DNA of 28,098 nucleotides from Neocallimastix lanati (nom. inval.) (lineage: Eukaryota > Neocallimastigomycota > Neocallimastigomycetes > Neocallimastigales > Neocallimastigaceae): contig JACVTC010000447.1 in NCBI GenBank assembly GCA_016946835.1, forward strand, positions 1 to 28,098, written 5' to 3'. The notes beneath the pieces are model-generated. The model did no database searches. It was not told the DNA's origin and saw only the letters and a program-made list of their open reading frames with translations. Shown piece by piece: positions 1-7,883 of this stretch (positions are counted from its first letter, which is position 1; each line of letters opens with the position of its first letter). The translations under genes and the position numbers were made by a program.

Positions 1-563
1 ACTTAAGATTGTTATAAGGTTTTTATACACAAAAGGTTCTCGACACTAAAGTAATTCAAAATATGTTTTATTAAAATAAGTTTTTTTATTAGTAAAAATA
101 TAAAATTTATTATTTTATTAATTAATCATTGTAATATTTTAAATTACTTTAAAATTAATTAATAAAAGCACAAGTAAAAATATTTTATTATGAATTTTAC
201 ACCTATTTATAGTTTTTCAGGAAAATTAGTTATTTTAAGTTATCAGTTGTTATTAGTACATTATTAGAAATAAAAGAAAATTAAAGAAAATTAAAGAAAA
301 CAAGTTTTCTTTCTAGAAAATGAATCTTAGATAAAAAATGATAAAAATATTAATAAAATAGATTTGTTCCTAGGGGTTTAATCGGTTCAATTGTTTAACC
401 GATAAACACTAGTATTTCTTTAAATATTCTAGTTATAATAAATAAAAAGTTATTAAAATTTGGAAAAGAGTGGGTGTCGAACCCTAAGGGTGTCAGCCCG
501 ATGGTTATGGTAACTTACCATTGAACCATAGTTACGAATTTACTAGTTATGAGTTTCTTTACA
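1..563 (-). repeat. E1 3' LTR (first ~19 bp lie outside the window)
   Basis: Position 1 aligns with position 5421 and similarity runs to at least 550. In element orientation the LTR starts TGTAAAG (ending at plus 563, next to a purine tract) and ends TTACA, as seen in the right copy at 5402. TGTAA and TTACA are inverted termini, which fixes the boundaries. A TATA box lies at 203-211 (minus sense TATAAATAG), and the putative transcript start and self-primer copy at 161-171. Confidence 0.9.
473..528 (-). promoter_or_regulatory. Pol III A-box/B-box-like motifs in the E1 LTR (U3)
   Basis: On the minus strand TGGTTCAATGG (plus 518-528) fits the tRNA A-box consensus and GGTTCGACACC (plus 473-483) fits the B-box consensus, with 34 nt between. 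The flanks do not form a tRNA acceptor stem, so this is not an intact tRNA. The right LTR copy keeps the A-box (5929-5939) but has a B-box mismatch. Chance or a tRNA-derived remnant are both possible. Confidence 0.3.
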
Positions 564-577
564 TGGTCCTCCTCTAG
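564..577 (-). other. E1 polypurine tract
   Basis: In element orientation AGAGGAGGA plus ACCA lies directly before the LTR start TGTAAAG. E2, E3 and E4 have similarly placed G-rich tracts ending CATC/CAT before their 3' LTRs. This is the expected plus-strand primer position. Confidence 0.75.
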
Positions 578-864
578 GATTCGGATACCAGACGAATCTC
601 AAAGCTAGGCTAAACTATACTAAGAAAATTTTATTTAATTATTTTAATATATAAATTATTTTAATAGTTATTTGGTGTAAAATTTCAATACATGATAAAC
701 ATAAAAATACATTATTAATAATAAGGTTACATGAATTTAAATAATATTTATATTAATAAGTAAAAATAATAAAGATTATTGATATTGATATTAATAGAAA
801 TAAATTTGATATAAATATAAATTTTTGTATAATTAATATTATAGATTCATTTTCTAAATATAAG
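578..864 (-). other. E1 3' untranslated region
   Basis: AT-rich sequence between the chromodomain stop codon and the polypurine tract. No further gene or conserved element was seen. A short reading frame at 753-1004 is a shadow of the chromodomain frame. Confidence 0.6.
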
Positions 865-1320
865 TTATTTGTTTGATTTATTAAATTTTTTGAGTATTTC
901 TGGACAGTTGAGGTTTTCTTCCGGTTCCCAAGATGCTTCAGATAAAGGATATCCTTTCCACTTAATAAGATATTGAATCTTTCCATAATGTTTTCTTTTA
1001 TCAAGTATTTCTTCTACTTCATATTCTTCTTCATCATTAACTATAATTGGAGGTGGAGGTTCCTTTTTTCTTTTAAAATTGTCTTTATAGTATGGCTCAA
1101 GTTCTGATACATGAATAATTGGGTGTATTCTTATATTTTTTGGAAAATCAATTTTGTATGTTACTGGAGAGACTTTTTCAATTATTTTATAAGGTCCTAA
1201 CTTTCTTGGTTTTAATTTTTTATTTTTATTTCTTAATATGAGTGAACTGTTTATCCAAACTTTGTCGTTTACTTTGAATTCAGGTGCTTTAATTCTGTGT
1301 TGGTTGGCGAATTTTTCTTT
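865..1320 (-). pseudogene. E1 integrase tail and chromodomain, separated by a frameshift
   Basis: In the frame offset from the upstream integrase frame, the minus strand encodes a GPY-like integrase tail (KLGPYKI), the HVSELEPY motif typical of chromovirus integrases, a proline/acidic linker, and a chromodomain with [14 protein letters not shown] and SWEPEENL. These aromatic-cage and WEP motifs place E1 in the chromovirus branch. Chromodomains are known to guide integration to marked chromatin. The upstream frame shifts at about 1313-1325 within A-rich sequence. Confidence 0.8.
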
Positions 1321-3766
1321 TTATTTCTTGCTTGTTTTAAATTTTCTTTTAATTGTTTGAAAAGTTTCGCTAAGTTTGTTGTAAATTCTTCAGCACGCGG
1401 AACATCAATAGAACTTGGCACAGCTGGTGAGAAGCGAGGGTTGTAACCATAATTTGCGTAGAAAGGTGATTTATTTAATGATTCTTGAATAGAATTGTTG
1501 TAGCAGAATTCAGCAAGGAATAGATAATTATGCCAATTTGAACCTTTAAAATTAGAGTAACATCTGAGAAATTGTTCTACAACGGAGTTCACCCTCTCCG
1601 TTAAACCGTTAGTTTGATGGTGAAAGGGAGAAGAAAGTTTCATTGAGATATTGAGAGTTTTGCAAATAGAAGTCCAGAATTTAGAAGTGAATTGAGTACC
1701 TCTATCGGAAAGAATTTCATTTGGTAATCCATGAAGTCTGAAAATATGAGTCATGAATGCCTTAGCAGTATCTTCAGAAGAAGGAACGTTAGGAAATGGG
1801 ATGAAGTGACCCATTTTTGTGAATCTATCGAGAACAACAAAAATACAAGTATATCCATTAGATGAAGGGAGATCAGTGATGAAATCCATGGAAAGCGAAG
1901 TCCAAGGTCGGTCAGGAATTTCTAGTGGGTTCAGAAATCCATAAGGTTTGTGTCTAGAATCCTTTGAACGACAACAGATTGCACAAGATTTAATATAGTC
2001 TTTAATATCTTTTTGCATAGATGACCACCAAAAGTCACGATTGATTAAGGAGAAAGTTTTCTTGAAACCAAAATGACCAGCAGATGGGGAGTCATGACAG
2101 ATATTTAATACGGAAGAACGACAGTTAAGGGGAACATAAATTTTTCCATCAAAGAGTAAGAAGTTGTTGCTTAAAGAAAATTTAATAGATTCTGGGAAGT
2201 CTTCTTTAGAGTTGAGTTTTTTGCAGATTTCATTATAATATTTATCTTTCTTGTATTCATGGAGTATTTGATCATTTAAAGAGGCAATGGAAGTGGTAGC
2301 GCAAAAATTTTCAGGTTTTAAGACGTTGAAAGGAATATCAGAGGACAGTTCTTCTTCATTTGATGCATAATCAGGTCTTCGAGAAAGTGCATTCGCATAT
2401 ATTTCGCTAAAAATATCCTTAAATGGAAGTAATTTCTTTGGTAATGATTTATTTATTTTATTACTTTCTTTATTTTCTTCTTCTTTATAATTCTTTTTAA
2501 TAGTATTTAAAGGAGCATAAGTAGTGAAGGCGCTGGGAAGTACAAGACAATTGGAAATACAATAGTTGGATTTGAAAGAGAGTTCTTTTGAGGCAAAGTC
2601 TATAGTGGGATTATGAGTTTCTAGCCAGTCAATTCCTAAAATAGCACAATACGAAGGAAGGTCAACAACATAGAAACTTGTTTTACATATGTGGTTTTTA
2701 TATTTTAAGGATATTGGTGCAGTTTTACCTATGATTGACTGAATACCGCCGATTCCAGATACATTAGGGAGATTACATTCACTAGAGTAAGGAATATTGT
2801 TTTCTTTTGCGAAGTATATATCCATTAAATTAAGTTGAGAGCCGCAGTCCAGAAGAATTTTAGTTTTTGTAGAGATATTGGAAACATTAAGAGAGAATTC
2901 AAAAATTGGTAGCTTTACATCGGGTTGATCAGAAATTCTTATTCTTGGAATGGTTTTAGGTTCAAGATTAGTGATATGAGAACTGCTTGAAGAGGCTTTA
3001 TTTCTGTTTACTAGTGGGCAATGGTCAAGGGAATGGTTAGCTGATCCACAATAGGCACAAAGATGTTCTTTTCTTCTTCTTTCCTTTTCTTCATTAGACA
3101 AAGGACTTCGGATATTGAATTTGAAAGGCTTTTTCCCTTTATTTTGTCTTCTATTATTATTGTTTCTGTTATTATTTCTGTTATCATTATTATTATTATT
3201 ATTTGATCTGTTTTGTGGATTAGAAAATTGTCTATGCGCAGCAATACGACTATCTAGTCTAGAGGCAATAGTTTGTAATGCGAAAAGAGATCTTGGTCCT
3301 GGAAACATTTCATATATTTTGGTAGCAATTTGATTGTTAAGGTCCATTGAGGAAAGCATCCATTTTAGCTTCTTCATTCCATGAAGATTCGTCAGAATAT
3401 CTATTGAATTCGAGAATATAGTTTGTTATTTCACCGATGCGTCTTTGTTTAATTGTCTTCAATTTCTGGTTAGCAATGAAAGTCGAATTGTAGCTCCCAA
3501 AAGTAGCCTTAAATCCTTGAGGTGAATTGTTGATAGTTATTTAAACATGGATCGTTATTTTCAATTAAAGTAGCAGCCCAGTTCATTGCAGAGCCGTAGA
3601 GTCTAGAAATGATATACGCAACCTTTATTGGATCATTATTAAATCGTTCGGGATCAAGCATGAATATTAGATTCATTTTTGCTAAAAATGCTTTAAAGTA
3701 ACGACGATCTCCAGCGAATCCATCTTTATTGGTAGCACTGGCATTTAAAAAGGTATCTTCTTCCAT
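865..3766 (-). pseudogene. E1 gag-pol, frameshifted and RT/RNase H-deleted
   Basis: Read on the minus strand. Gag starts at 3766 and its frame breaks at about 3509-3520. A second frame covers about 3345-3515. A third frame then runs 3377 to 1269, carrying the gag C-terminus, an Asn-rich tract, a CX2CX4HX4C zinc knuckle (near 3050), an aspartic protease (LLDCGS, near 2850), and an integrase with D (near 1885), D in SDRGTQF (near 1705) and E in GLTERVN (near 1600). At about 2400 the protein jumps from the start of the RT domain (KDIFSE) straight to the end of RNase H (ALSRRPDY), an in-frame loss of about 400 residues compared with E3. Another frameshift in an A-run near 1313-1325 separates the integrase tail from the chromodomain, which ends at 865. 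Protease and zinc knuckle share one frame, so no programmed gag-pol shift is needed. This copy cannot be autonomous. Confidence 0.85.
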
Positions 3767-3964
3767 TTTCTTGCTTTTTCAAAATAGATTTATTTGATAA
3801 TATAATTATTGAAGAACTTTTATTTAAGGTAAATACAATTTAAATTTCGCTTTTAATGCCTTACAACTAAAAAAAAAACCGGCAAAAGCTACTAACTAGA
3901 GGTATATACTAGACCTCAAATAAAATTAAAAACTATATATTTTAATGTCGCTTTACCTTCACGA

Positions 3965-4201
3965 CCAACCTATAGCCTTCGGTGACTATAGTTCCTTATT
4001 CGCCAGAGCTTATTCGAATAGAGCAACCACCGAACTGTTGAAGTTGGTTGGTAGGATGTGGTTCTCTTTTAATCCACACTCTCTTTACACTCTAGGGTTT
4101 TGAAGCCCGTTTATATTCAAATAATTAACGACTATAGTTTCTAACCTACTGAAACTAGTTAATATACGCCGAAACTCTGTTTATGAGCTCTAACCGCTCC
4201 T
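3965..4201 (-). ncRNA. Structured leader RNA module, copy in E1
   Basis: A 237-nt segment that aligns at both ends and in the middle with 14061-14293 of E2. Shared blocks in element sense are AGGAGCGG-TAGAGCTCATA, loop AGTAGGTTA (plus 4142-4150) on an AGTTTC/GAAACT stem, CTGGCGAATAAGGA (plus 3993-4006), and loop TCACCGAAGG (plus 3976-3985) on a CTATAG/CTATAG stem. The E2 stems differ in sequence but still pair. Function is unknown. An IRES, packaging or dimerisation signal are possibilities. Confidence 0.6.
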
Positions 4202-4289
4202 AGTATATTTATCGTATTACCTTAAAAATATGGACACGAAAACTTATTAAAAATTAAAAAATCTTTTTCTTTTTTTTTTTTTTTTTTTT

Positions 4290-4375
4290 TGTGTTGCTGT
4301 TCTTTCAGTGAATTTTAACTGAAAGAGCTGAGATGTAGGACTTACGTCTGAGCCTACCAGCGAGGGCCAACACAA
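4290..4375 (-). ncRNA. Multi-stem leader structure in E1
   Basis: In element sense GTGTTG pairs with CAACAC to enclose two hairpins: GTAGG/CCTAC, and CTTTCAGT/ACTGAAAG. It is a GC-richer island in AT-rich leader DNA. Predicted by eye only, and no homologue was seen in E2 or E4. Confidence 0.4.
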
Positions 4376-4463
4376 AATTAAGGAATTAAATAAAAAGAAT
4401 AAAAGAGAATAAGGATTGTCTATACAGATTCTCCTTATTAGTAAATTTTATTAAAAATTTTTT

Positions 4464-4495
<32 letters not shown>

Positions 4496-4638
4496 TAAAA
4501 AAAATTATTTAGCTAATTATTAATATATGTATTTAGTTTTAAGTATTAATTTATCTTAATATATATTATATTCTTTCACTTAGATTATAGTTAAATTTTA
4601 TCTAAAATTATGTATATGTCCACTTAATTTTCTTTCAG

Positions 4639-4880
4639 AATTTATCTAATAAATAGTATATTTGTTCAATTAGTTTTACTATAAATTTATCTAATAAATA
4701 ATATATTTGTTCAATTAATTTTACTATAGAATTTATCTAATAAATAGTATATTTGTTCAATTAATTTTACTATAGAATTTATCTAATAAATAGTATATTT
4801 GTTCAATTAATTTTACTATAAATTTATCTAATAAATAGTACATTTGTTCAATTAATTATATTATAGTTTTTATCTAAGAT
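4639..4880. repeat. 45-46 bp tandem repeat in the E1 leader
   Basis: Units starting with AATTTATCTAATAAATAGTA at 4639, 4684, 4730, 4776 and 4821, plus a degenerate sixth at about 4866. Units differ by a few substitutions and a one-base indel. Confidence 0.85.
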
Positions 4881-4946
4881 ACTATATATTCATTCACTTA
4901 AATATATTATAAAATATAGGGTTAGGGTTATATATTCATTTAATAA

Positions 4947-4977
<31 letters not shown>

Positions 4978-5267
4978 ATTAAAATCCAAAAGGTATAGGT
5001 AGAGTTTCAAAGAGGAATCCAAAGGTAGATAGAATTTAATTTGAAAGTATGTTTATAATAAAGAGTAAGCGAAGAATCTAAGGAAAAATTGGGCAAGAAT
5101 TTGAGTAAAGAAGAAATGCAAAAGAAATGTAGATAACCTATAAAAAGAAATAATCCAAAAGATACTAGATTCAAGAATAGAATTTTTTAAGGAAGTATTC
5201 CACAGAAAAAATATTGTTTTGGTGATAATATAATTATTAGCGGTAGCCCAAGAGTTGTTTAAAGTTT

Positions 5268-5358
5268 TAAAAGAGTAGATTCCAAAAGAGTAGATTCCAA
5301 AAGAGTAGATTCCAAAAAAGTAGATTCTTAAAAGAGTAGATTCCAAAAGAGTAGATTT
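5268..5358. repeat. 15-bp tandem repeat in the E1 leader
   Basis: About six copies of AAAAGAGTAGATTCC, with one copy AAAAAAG and one with an inserted TTA. They lie 35-130 bp inside the PBS. Confidence 0.85.
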
Positions 5359-5391
5359 GTCTCGAGAAGGTTTCGTGTTTTTTGTCAAAGG

Positions 5392-5402
5392 GTGCTTTTA
5401 TT
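5392..5402 (-). other. E1 primer-binding site, self-priming type
   Basis: In element orientation the LTR ends ...TTACA and AATAAAAGCAC overlaps the junction by one base. No TGG for tRNA priming is present. The 11-mer is exactly complementary to GTGCTTTTATT in the LTR (plus 5578-5588), 41 nt downstream of the TATA box. This matches the Tf1/sushi self-priming layout, in which the 5' end of the RNA anneals to the PBS. Confidence 0.7.
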
Positions 5403-5577
5403 GTAACAAATCTTAATGTTACTTAAGATTGTTATAAGGTTTTTTACACAAAAGGTTCTCGACACTAAAGTAATTCAAAATATGTTTTATTAAAATAAGT
5501 TTTTTTATTAGTAAAAATATAAATTATTATTTTATTAATTAATCATTGTAATATTTTAAATTACTTTAAAATTAATT

Positions 5578-5588
5578 AATAAAAGCAC
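5578..5588 (-). promoter_or_regulatory. E1 putative transcript 5' end / self-primer
   Basis: Minus-sense GTGCTTTTATT begins 41 nt after the start of TATAAATAG (plus 5621-5629) and is complementary to the PBS. The coincidence of TATA spacing and PBS complementarity marks this as the probable R start. Confidence 0.6.
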
Positions 5589-5620
5589 AAGTAAAAATAT
5601 TTTATTATGAAATTTTACAC

Positions 5621-5629
5621 CTATTTATA
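5621..5629 (-). promoter_or_regulatory. TATA box in the E1 5' LTR
   Basis: Minus-sense TATAAATAG, conserved in the left LTR at 203-211, 40-41 nt upstream of the self-primer. Confidence 0.6.
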
Positions 5630-5961
5630 GTTTTTCAGGAAAATTAGTTATTTTAAGTTATCAGTTGTTATTAGTAATTATTAGAAATAAAAGAAAATTA
5701 AAGAAAATTAAAGAAAACAAGTTTTCTTTCTAGAAAATGAATCTTAGATAAAAAATGATAAAAAATATTAATAAAATAGATTTTTCTAGTTTTATCGGTT
5801 CAATTGTTTAACCGATAAACACTAGTAATTTCTTTAATATTCTAGTTATAATAAATAAAAAGTTATTAAAATTTGGAAAGAGCGGTTGTCGAACCCTAAG
5901 GGTTCAGCCCGATGGTTATGGTAACTTACCATTGAACCATAGTTACTAATTTACTAGTTAT

Positions 5962-6012
5962 TGATAAGAATGTACTAAATAATGCATTCTTAATTAAATC
6001 TACGATTTATTT
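5962..6012 (+). repeat. E2 5' LTR, first part
   Basis: 51 bp identical to 20245-20295. It begins TGATAAGAATG and includes an 8-bp inverted repeat TAAGAATG (5965-5972) / CATTCTTA (5985-5992). It is interrupted by E3 after TATTT (6008-6012). Confidence 0.93.
6008..6012. other. Target-site duplication of E3, left copy
   Basis: TATTT, repeated at 13020-13024. The uninterrupted site ACGATTTATTTCTAATAC is present once in the E2 3' LTR near 20286-20303, proving the 5-bp duplication. Confidence 0.95.
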
Positions 6013-6227
6013 TGTTGAAATTATAACTGAATTGAAATCTCAATTTCAGTTATTTACATTTCAATAGTTAACAAATATTATTTATTTAATTATAAATAAT
6101 ATATATATTTAAATAATTAATAATTAATATAAATTCTTATTTAATATTTAAGGAATTATCTTAGGCCTAATAATTCTGAGAATATTAGTAAATAAGATTT
6201 ATATTAATAATTTCAATTATCTACATA

Positions 6228-6235
6228 TGACGTCA
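6228..6235 (+). promoter_or_regulatory. CRE/ATF-like palindrome in E3 U3
   Basis: Perfect TGACGTCA, the consensus of ATF/CREB bZIP factors, inside a near-palindrome ACAT-ATGACGTCAC-ATGT. It is repeated in the 3' LTR at 12499-12506. It is a GC-richer island in AT-rich U3, about 230 bp upstream of the TATA box. Factor binding is inferred. Confidence 0.5.
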
Positions 6236-6460
6236 CATGTATTTATTTATATTATGTTTATATATATGTTTACATCATATATATTAACTACTATTTTTAA
6301 TTATTCAAATTAATTATATAATTATAAATTAAATTTATTTAGTTATATTAAATATTTTAAACATATCGATATTGTTATTATCTTAATATTTTATTAATAT
6401 TCATATTACTATATTATTAATATCTTATAATTAAATATTATTATTATGTAACTTACAAAG

Positions 6461-6468
6461 TATAAAAG
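6461..6468 (+). promoter_or_regulatory. TATA box of E3
   Basis: TATAAAAG, 40 nt upstream of the putative transcript start at 6501. It lies in one arm of a long imperfect inverted repeat (CTTACAAAG near 6452 against CTTTGTAAG near 6497). Confidence 0.7.
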
Positions 6469-6500
6469 AAAGATGTAAAAATCTATCTTTTATGTTCTTT

Positions 6501-6513
6501 GTAAGGTTATTGT
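6501..6513 (+). promoter_or_regulatory. E3 putative transcript 5' end / self-primer
   Basis: GTAAGGTTATTGT is the exact reverse complement of ACAATAACCTTAC at the LTR-leader junction (6746-6758). Its position 40 nt after TATAAAAG fits a transcription start. In Tf1 the first 11 nt of the RNA fold back onto the PBS to prime reverse transcription. Confidence 0.7.
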
Positions 6514-6745
6514 ACTTACAATAATTATATACTAATAATTCAATAAATAAATATTTTCATAAATCCTTCAAAGAAATTATTATTTAAAATATTCTTAGAT
6601 ATTAAGTGTTTAAATAACTTAACTATTTATCTTATATTATTTTTATATTATTATTAATTAATTATTGTTGGATTATTAATATATAATTCAACATATTAAC
6701 CTAGTAACGTTATTAATCATAAAACTATTTTATATCTTAATTTTA

Positions 6746-6758
6746 ACAATAACCTTAC
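6746..6758 (+). other. E3 primer-binding site, self-priming type
   Basis: ACAATAACCTTAC spans the end of the 5' LTR (ACA, 6746-6748) and the first ten leader bases. There is no adjacent TGG for a tRNA 3' end. It is fully complementary over 13 nt to 6501-6513. Confidence 0.7.
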
Positions 6759-6782
6759 CCTAGTTTTGGTTACTACTTTAAT

Positions 6783-7859
6783 ATGTCTTTTTACAATAAT
6801 GTATGGGCTGACATTGCTCCAATGTCAGAAGTTAATAAATTAAGGTCTGACGCCCAAGTTACTGTATCCGAATTGGCTTCTTCTGTTAATGATAGTTTTT
6901 TATTAAAAGAAGATTTTAATGAGTATAACAAGGACTTACAAAAAAAACTTTATACACTTTACAAAGATAATAAAAATATTATTAATCAATTATCTAATTT
7001 AACAAAAATTTTAGATGAAAAGTTAAATATAAATATTGCTACAAATGATATTCCTTCTACTAGTCAAACACAAGAGGATAATGTATCTACCACTACTAGA
7101 CGTGATGATGACAATGATGTTATTATGAGGAATGCTTTTTCAAACCGTTTACAACAAGTTCCTGAACCTGGATTTTTCTCTGGAGATACTAAAGAAACTG
7201 ATCTATTCTGTCAACTTTGTGAAGATACTTTTAAAACATATCCAAATTCAGAAGCTACAGAAGATATCAAAATTAACTTTATTAAATCCCGTTTGAGGGA
7301 TGGCGCTCGTAATTGGTATCTAGCTACGTACAAGGATACTAACCCAAAAACTCTTTCTGAATTGACTACTGAATTAAGAAAAGCATTTTCCAACGTTGCA
7401 AGCAAAAAATTAGCTAAGATTCAATTAATAAAATTGAAACATAATTATGGGAAAATAAATGATTATATTGAACAATTTAGAACTCTTTCGAATGGTCTTG
7501 GATTCAGTGAAGAAGCCTTAGTTTTAATTTTTTATAATGGGTTACATTCAAAATTCCAAGAAGTAATTGAAGAAATGGAAGAATTCCCTGTTGATCTTGG
7601 TACTATTTATACTAAATGTATTTTACTTGAAAATACATTAAAAACAAAAAATCAAATAAAAACAAATAATGGTAATTCAAAACTTTTTAGAAGCAGTAAT
7701 AATAAACATTCAAAACACGTTAGTACCCATATTAATCATGATAAAAATTATAATTCTAATAACAATTATAATAACAAAAGTAATTATAATAATAATTACA
7801 ATAATAACAATTATAATAGTAATAAAACTAGTAGCAATAATAATAAAACAAAAAACTAA
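6783..7859 (+). CDS. gag: E3 Gag
   Basis: 358-residue capsid-type protein that forms the particle. It starts at the first ATG only 34 nt after the LTR. The N-terminal part (about residues 1-85) is helical with a coiled-coil look, and a Retrotrans_gag-like core lies at about 115-290 (DIKINFIKSRLRDGARNWYL, then ELRKAFSN). The C-terminus from about 295 is basic and Asn/Tyr-rich. No CX2CX4HX4C zinc knuckle is present, so the basic tail may bind RNA, as in Tf1-like elements without a knuckle. The last sense codons AAA-AAC form the slippery site and are followed directly by TAA. Most product should be Gag, with a minority frameshifting into pol. Confidence 0.92.
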   Translation: MSFYNNVWADIAPMSEVNKLRSDAQVTVSELASSVNDSFLLKEDFNEYNKDLQKKLYTLYKDNKNIINQLSNLTKILDEKLNINIATNDIPSTSQTQEDNVSTTTRRDDDNDVIMRNAFSNRLQQVPEPGFFSGDTKETDLFCQLCEDTFKTYPNSEATEDIKINFIKSRLRDGARNWYLATYKDTNPKTLSELTTELRKAFSNVASKKLAKIQLIKLKHNYGKINDYIEQFRTLSNGLGFSEEALVLIFYNGLHSKFQEVIEEMEEFPVDLGTIYTKCILLENTLKTKNQIKTNNGNSKLFRSSNNKHSKHVSTHINHDKNYNSNNNYNNKSNYNNNYNNNNYNSNKTSSNNNKTKN

Positions 7860-7883
7860 ACAATGGACTTCAACAGAAGTCCA
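7850..7883 (+). promoter_or_regulatory. -1 ribosomal frameshift signal of E3
   Basis: Slippery heptamer A-AAA-AAC (7850-7856) is in phase with gag and immediately followed by the gag stop TAA. After a 7-nt spacer comes a perfect 8-bp hairpin TGGACTTC-AACA-GAAGTCCA (7864-7883). The pol frame is open from 7847, upstream of the slip, and is offset by -1. All parts of a canonical signal are present. Confidence 0.85.

Larger units (their letters stand above)
3767..5401 (-). other. E1 long 5' leader
   Basis: About 1.6 kb between the PBS and the gag start, with no convincing ORF. It holds 15-bp and ~46-bp tandem repeats, three long poly-T tracts (4271-4290, about 4458-4496, about 4950-4977) and GC-richer islands with strong pairing potential at 3965-4201 and 4290-4375. 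The 5053-5388 reading frame is made of the 15-bp repeats and is not supported as a gene. Confidence 0.6.
1..5961 (-). mobile_element. E1: degenerate chromodomain Ty3/gypsy LTR retrotransposon
   Basis: Two LTR copies in the same orientation flank a minus-strand gag, zinc knuckle, protease, integrase and chromodomain region. The LTR copies differ by many small indels and substitutions (roughly 96-97% identical by eye), so this is the oldest well-delimited element here. The coding part has frameshifts and lacks RT/RNase H. The left LTR is clipped by the window start. The right LTR lacks its last 13 bp because E2 follows. Confidence 0.9.
5402..5961 (-). repeat. E1 5' LTR, missing its outer 13 bp
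   Basis: Aligns with the left LTR up to GTTAT at 5961, where E2 starts. The remaining 13 bp seen at 551-563 (GAGTTTCTTTACA) are not found after E2. The U5 end contains an inverted repeat (TTGTAACAAATCTTAA against TTAAGATTGTTATAA). A U3 hairpin of TTTATCGGTT/AACCGATAAA type is present in both copies, with one mismatch on the left. Confidence 0.9.
6013..6748 (+). repeat. E3 5' LTR
   Basis: TGTTGAAA...TTTTAACA with inverted termini TGTT/AACA, matching 12284-13019 at fixed offset 6271. U3 is inferred as 6013-6500 and R+U5 as 6501-6748. Nested inverted repeats lie at the start: TTGAAAT (6015) / ATTTCAA (6058) and ATAACTGAA (6023) / TTCAGTTAT (6045). Confidence 0.95.

Noticed and set aside
473-545. 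Possible tRNA gene in the E1 LTR
   Set aside because: A- and B-box matches exist, but acceptor and T-stem do not pair and the region folds better as a nested palindrome. Kept only as promoter-like motifs.
753-1004. 83-codon minus-strand ORF
   Set aside because: Shadow frame over the E1 chromodomain. The chromodomain itself is read in another frame ending at 865.
3115-3333. Leucine/phenylalanine-rich plus-strand ORF resembling a membrane segment
   Set aside because: Antisense of the Asn-rich zinc-knuckle region of E1.
5053-5388. 111-codon minus-strand ORF in the E1 leader
   Set aside because: Built from the 15-bp repeats (repeated FGIYS-like residues), with no domain and no homologous frame in other elements.
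5403-5421. E1 LTR boundary at 5417 (TGTTAC...)
   Set aside because: It would leave no PBS next to the LTR. The boundary at 5402 gives inverted termini and an adjacent self-complementary PBS, as in E3.
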